NCBI GenBank assembly: GCA_002162915.1
Contig: MABB01000008.1
Span: 1 to 18,725 of the forward strand
Source of the DNA: Rhodospirillales bacterium 47_12_T64
GTDB taxonomy: Bacteria > Pseudomonadota > Alphaproteobacteria > Kiloniellales > Kiloniellaceae
Direction: 5' to 3'
DNA length: 18,725 bases
In this document: piece after piece, positions 16,818-18,725 of the stretch
Numbering within the stretch: the stretch's first letter is position 1
How the letters are laid out: each line of letters opens with the position of its first letter
Translations under genes and position numbers: made by a program
Notes under the pieces: generated by a model
What the model saw: only the letters and a program-made list of their open reading frames with translations
What the model was told of the DNA's origin: nothing
Databases searched by the model: none

Positions 16818-16985
16818 ATGTTTAATCACGTTGCACATAACGCACCGCGCGCTGCACACACTGCGAAATCTCTTCGCTGTGCGTTCACTGCTGCGCGTCA
16901 AACTGCAACCGTGACAGCGACCTGGACCATGATTACCACCAAGCCTGTCACCACCACTAAGGTGAAGATGGGTGACAGAAGGTAA
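16818..16985 (+). CDS. Thr/Lys/Met/Ile-rich leader peptide upstream of asd
   Basis: A 55-codon frame from ATG 16818 (AGG 4 nt upstream) to TAA 16983. Twelve residues are Thr, ten of them within residues 29-51, where Lys (3), Met (2) and Ile (1) also occur; the core reads TWTMITTKPVTTTKVKM. These are the four amino acids made from aspartate semialdehyde, the product of the next gene. Most Thr codons are ACC. The last Thr codons (ACC ACC ACT, 16950-16958) overlap the first arm of an RNA hairpin, and the stop lies just past the second arm. The role as an attenuator leader is inferred from this layout, by analogy with thrL of enterobacteria. The frame is shorter than usual gene-calling limits, and the first 28 residues look unremarkable. 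Confidence 0.68.
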   Translation: MFNHVAHNAPRAAHTAKSLRCAFTAARQTATVTATWTMITTKPVTTTKVKMGDRR

Positions 16986-17047
16986 ATCCTCTCGGGAATA
17001 AAGGCTGATAAAAGGGCCGTCCCATTGAGGGGCGGCCCTTTTTCTTT
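16945..17047 (+). promoter_or_regulatory. Candidate transcription attenuator of asd
   Basis: Three alternative pairings can be read. Arms 1:2 are CTGTCACC (16945-16952) with GGTGACAG (16971-16978), 8 bp perfect. Arms 2:3 are ATGGG plus AC (16968-16976, two bases bulged) with GTCCCAT (17019-17025), a candidate antiterminator. Arms 3:4 form the terminator at 17011-17041. 2:3 excludes both 1:2 and 3:4. A ribosome stalled at the leader's Thr codons 45-47 would cover arm 1 and favour 2:3 (read-through); one that reaches the stop at 16983 would cover arm 2 and favour termination. No energies were calculated. Confidence 0.6.
17011..17047 (+). terminator. Intrinsic terminator inside the asd leader
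   Basis: AAAGGGCCGTCCC (17011-17023) pairs with GGGGCGGCCCTTT (17029-17041), 13 bp with one G-U, around ATTGA, followed by T5-C-T3. It lies between the leader peptide and asd, 95 bp before the asd start, and not at the end of any ordinary gene. That position makes sense as an attenuator. Confidence 0.9.
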
Positions 17048-17142
17048 AGGGCTTCTATTTCTGTCAAAAGGCAGATAGACGCGAAGATACTTGAAACGGT
17101 CTCAATGTGAGGCCAGCAACTGAAAGAGCATAGGCTAAAGCC

Positions 17143-18159
17143 ATGGGTCACAAGATTGCAGTAATGGGTGCTACTGGCGCCGTAGGCCGTGAAGTTTTAA
17201 CAACTTTGTCTGAGCGCGGATTTGATATCAAAGATATTACAGTTCTTGCTTCCAGCCGTTCCGCGGGCACAAACGTGTCTTATGGTGATGTTGGTGAGTT
17301 AACCGTACAGAACTTGGCGGATTTTGACTTTAAAGGCACTGATATTGTTCTGTCGTCCCCAGGTGGTGCAGTGTCTGCAGAGTATTCACCAAAAGCCGCC
17401 GCCGCCGGTGCAATTGTGATCGATAACACATCCCATTTCCGTATGGATCCTGATGTGCCATTGATCGTACCTGAAGTTAACCCAGAAGACCTTGCTGGTT
17501 ACAAAAAGCGCAACATCATTGCGAATCCTAACTGCTCGACCATTCAGATGGTACACGTGTTGAAGCCTTTGCACGATGCGGGTGTGATTAAGCGTGTGGT
17601 CGTGTCCACTTACCAAGCTGTTTCTGGTTCTGGTAAAGATGCGATGGATGAACTGTTCAATCAGACACGCGGTATCTTTGTGAACGATCCTGTCGTTAAG
17701 GAGTGCTTTACCAAGCAGATCGCGTTCAACGTGATTCCGCACATCGATGTGTTCATGGATGATGGTTACACCAAAGAAGAATGGAAGATGATGGTCGAGA
17801 CCAAGAAAATTCTCGATCCGAAAATCAAGGTAACTGCGACTTGTGTGCGCGTTCCTGTCTTTATTGGCCACGCCGAAGCCGTATCTGTTGAGTTTGAAAA
17901 AGAAGTGACCGTGGAAAAAGCGCGTGAACTCTTAAAAGACACACCAGGTATTACTGTAATCGATCACCGTCAGGACGAAGGTTATGTCACACCGCAGGAA
18001 GCTGCGGGTGAAGATGCGACTTTTGTCAGCCGTATTCGTGCAGATTCGACTGTTGATTACGGTCTAAATCTGTGGGTTGTTGCTGACAACTTGCGTAAGG
18101 GCGCTGCCCTTAACGCGGTTCAGATTGCTGAACTGCTTATTAAGGACCATCTCAGCTAA
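17143..18159 (+). CDS. asd: Aspartate-semialdehyde dehydrogenase Asd
   Basis: Asd reduces beta-aspartyl phosphate to aspartate semialdehyde with NADPH, the branch point to Lys/diaminopimelate, Thr, Met and Ile. The 338-residue protein has the nucleotide loop GATGAVGREVL (9-19), the catalytic cysteine in NPNCSTIQ (Cys131), the catalytic His in IGHAEAV (His243) and the C-terminal LRKGAALNAVQIAE. The ATG at 17143 fits the family; TAGG lies about 9 nt upstream. The gene stands alone, behind the leader attenuator and before its own terminator, so attenuation would control this single gene. Confidence 0.98.
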   Translation: MGHKIAVMGATGAVGREVLTTLSERGFDIKDITVLASSRSAGTNVSYGDVGELTVQNLADFDFKGTDIVLSSPGGAVSAEYSPKAAAAGAIVIDNTSHFRMDPDVPLIVPEVNPEDLAGYKKRNIIANPNCSTIQMVHVLKPLHDAGVIKRVVVSTYQAVSGSGKDAMDELFNQTRGIFVNDPVVKECFTKQIAFNVIPHIDVFMDDGYTKEEWKMMVETKKILDPKIKVTATCVRVPVFIGHAEAVSVEFEKEVTVEKARELLKDTPGITVIDHRQDEGYVTPQEAAGEDATFVSRIRADSTVDYGLNLWVVADNLRKGAALNAVQIAELLIKDHLS

Positions 18160-18198
18160 GCTGAGGATGTTCTTGATAACTTCCCTGTCGTACTTGCG

Positions 18199-18227
18199 GG
18201 CCCGGAATTCGTTCCGGGCCTTTTTTT
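18199..18227 (+). terminator. Intrinsic terminator after asd
   Basis: GGCCCGGAA (18199-18207) pairs perfectly with TTCCGGGCC (18212-18220) around a TTCG tetraloop and is followed by seven T. It serves asd; read from the other strand there is no T-run for the converging regulator gene. Confidence 0.95.
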
Positions 18228-18242
18228 CATCCTGACTTGGTC

Positions 18243-18725
18243 TCAATAACGAGCTGGTCCAAAATGTTGCAGGTACTCGGTTGTGGTGATCCCCATGTGT
18301 CGGCTAAAGCTGCGACGCATTTTTTGGAGATCTCCAAAACCGCACAGACCTGCGACTTGTTTCATGGAGACACCCTTGGCAAGAAGGGTCTTTGCCTGAT
18401 CCAATCTGGTTAACTCTACAAACTGGACGGGAGAAACGCCGAGTGCCTGATTGAATTTTCGATCTAGAGTTCGCGGGCTCATATTGGCTTCATTCGAGAG
18501 TTCGGATAGCGTCCAGTTTCGTGCAGGCTCGTTGGTGATTTTATCGACAAGTTTCAGCAATTTGGGCTCGAGGCGGATCTGAGCTTCCAGAAGGTGTGAA
18601 AATTGTCGTTGGCCACCATTCCGCCTAAGATAGACAACAAGTTCCTGGGCGACATCCAGCGAAATACTTGTGCCATGGTCTTCTTCTATTATTGCAAGCG
18701 CGAGGTCGATCCCGGTTGAAACTCC
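18243..18725 (-). CDS. GlxA-type AraC-family transcriptional regulator (N-terminus outside window)
   Basis: The frame is open from the right edge to a TGA at 18243 (160 residues seen). The first part, GVSTGIDLALAIIEEDHG and VAQELVVYLRRNGGQRQFS, is the end of the DJ-1/PfpI (class I glutamine amidotransferase-like) domain and linker of GlxA-type regulators. The rest is a two-helix-turn-helix AraC DNA-binding domain: WTLSELSNEANMSPRTLDRKF and MKQVAGLCGFGDLQKMRRSF. The amidotransferase-like domain in such regulators usually acts as a sensor and not an enzyme. The start and most of the sensor domain lie beyond the window, so ligand and targets cannot be read. It converges on asd. Confidence 0.92.
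   Translation of the reverse strand, partial: GVSTGIDLALAIIEEDHGTSISLDVAQELVVYLRRNGGQRQFSHLLEAQIRLEPKLLKLVDKITNEPARNWTLSELSNEANMSPRTLDRKFNQALGVSPVQFVELTRLDQAKTLLAKGVSMKQVAGLCGFGDLQKMRRSFSRHMGITTTEYLQHFGPARY

Overview
The window looks like chromosomal core DNA of an alphaproteobacterium with mid-range GC. The evidence is the dapF/mtaB/ftsY cluster, the ffh-rpsP-rimM-trmD-rplS cluster, the style of the proteins (S16 and L19 with long Ala/Lys tails, an FtsY without the long acidic N-terminus) and the leuCD-leuB-asd neighbourhood. A marine Rhodospirillales-like genome is a guess; genus cannot be read from the sequence.

Layout. Positions 1-6607 are read on the minus strand: dapF, a pair of overlapping exported lipoprotein hydrolase genes, mtaB, ftsY and a partial exported protein of unknown function. 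A 384-bp divergent intergenic region rich in hairpins separates this from the plus-strand translation/secretion operon ffh-rpsP-rimM-trmD-rplS (6992-10655), which ends at a strong intrinsic terminator. Immediately after the terminator lies a 141-bp element with 24-bp imperfect terminal inverted repeats, probably a MITE. Next come a GNAT acetyltransferase (+) and an exported DUF547 protein (-). The right third is branched-chain and aspartate-family amino acid synthesis: leuC-leuD, a terminator, leuB, a second terminator, then asd preceded by a long leader. The window closes with the C-terminal part of a GlxA-type AraC regulator (-).

How the genes work together. Ffh and FtsY are the two GTPases of co-translational membrane targeting and lie in divergent clusters here. 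RpsP, RimM, TrmD and RplS form the classic ribosome/tRNA operon. LeuC, LeuD and LeuB carry out steps two and three of leucine synthesis. Asd makes aspartate semialdehyde, the branch compound for Lys, Thr, Met and Ile, and DapF acts late in the Lys/peptidoglycan branch.

The most interesting signals are two. First, a 55-codon leader ORF upstream of asd is packed with Thr plus Lys, Met and Ile codons and is followed by mutually exclusive RNA pairings and a strong terminator. This is the layout of a peptide-mediated transcription attenuator sensing aspartate-family amino acids. Second, a lipoprotein gene pair inserted into the dapF-mtaB-ftsY cluster contains three homologous alpha/beta-hydrolase modules. 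All three keep four equivalent cysteines, but one has lost every recognisable catalytic residue.
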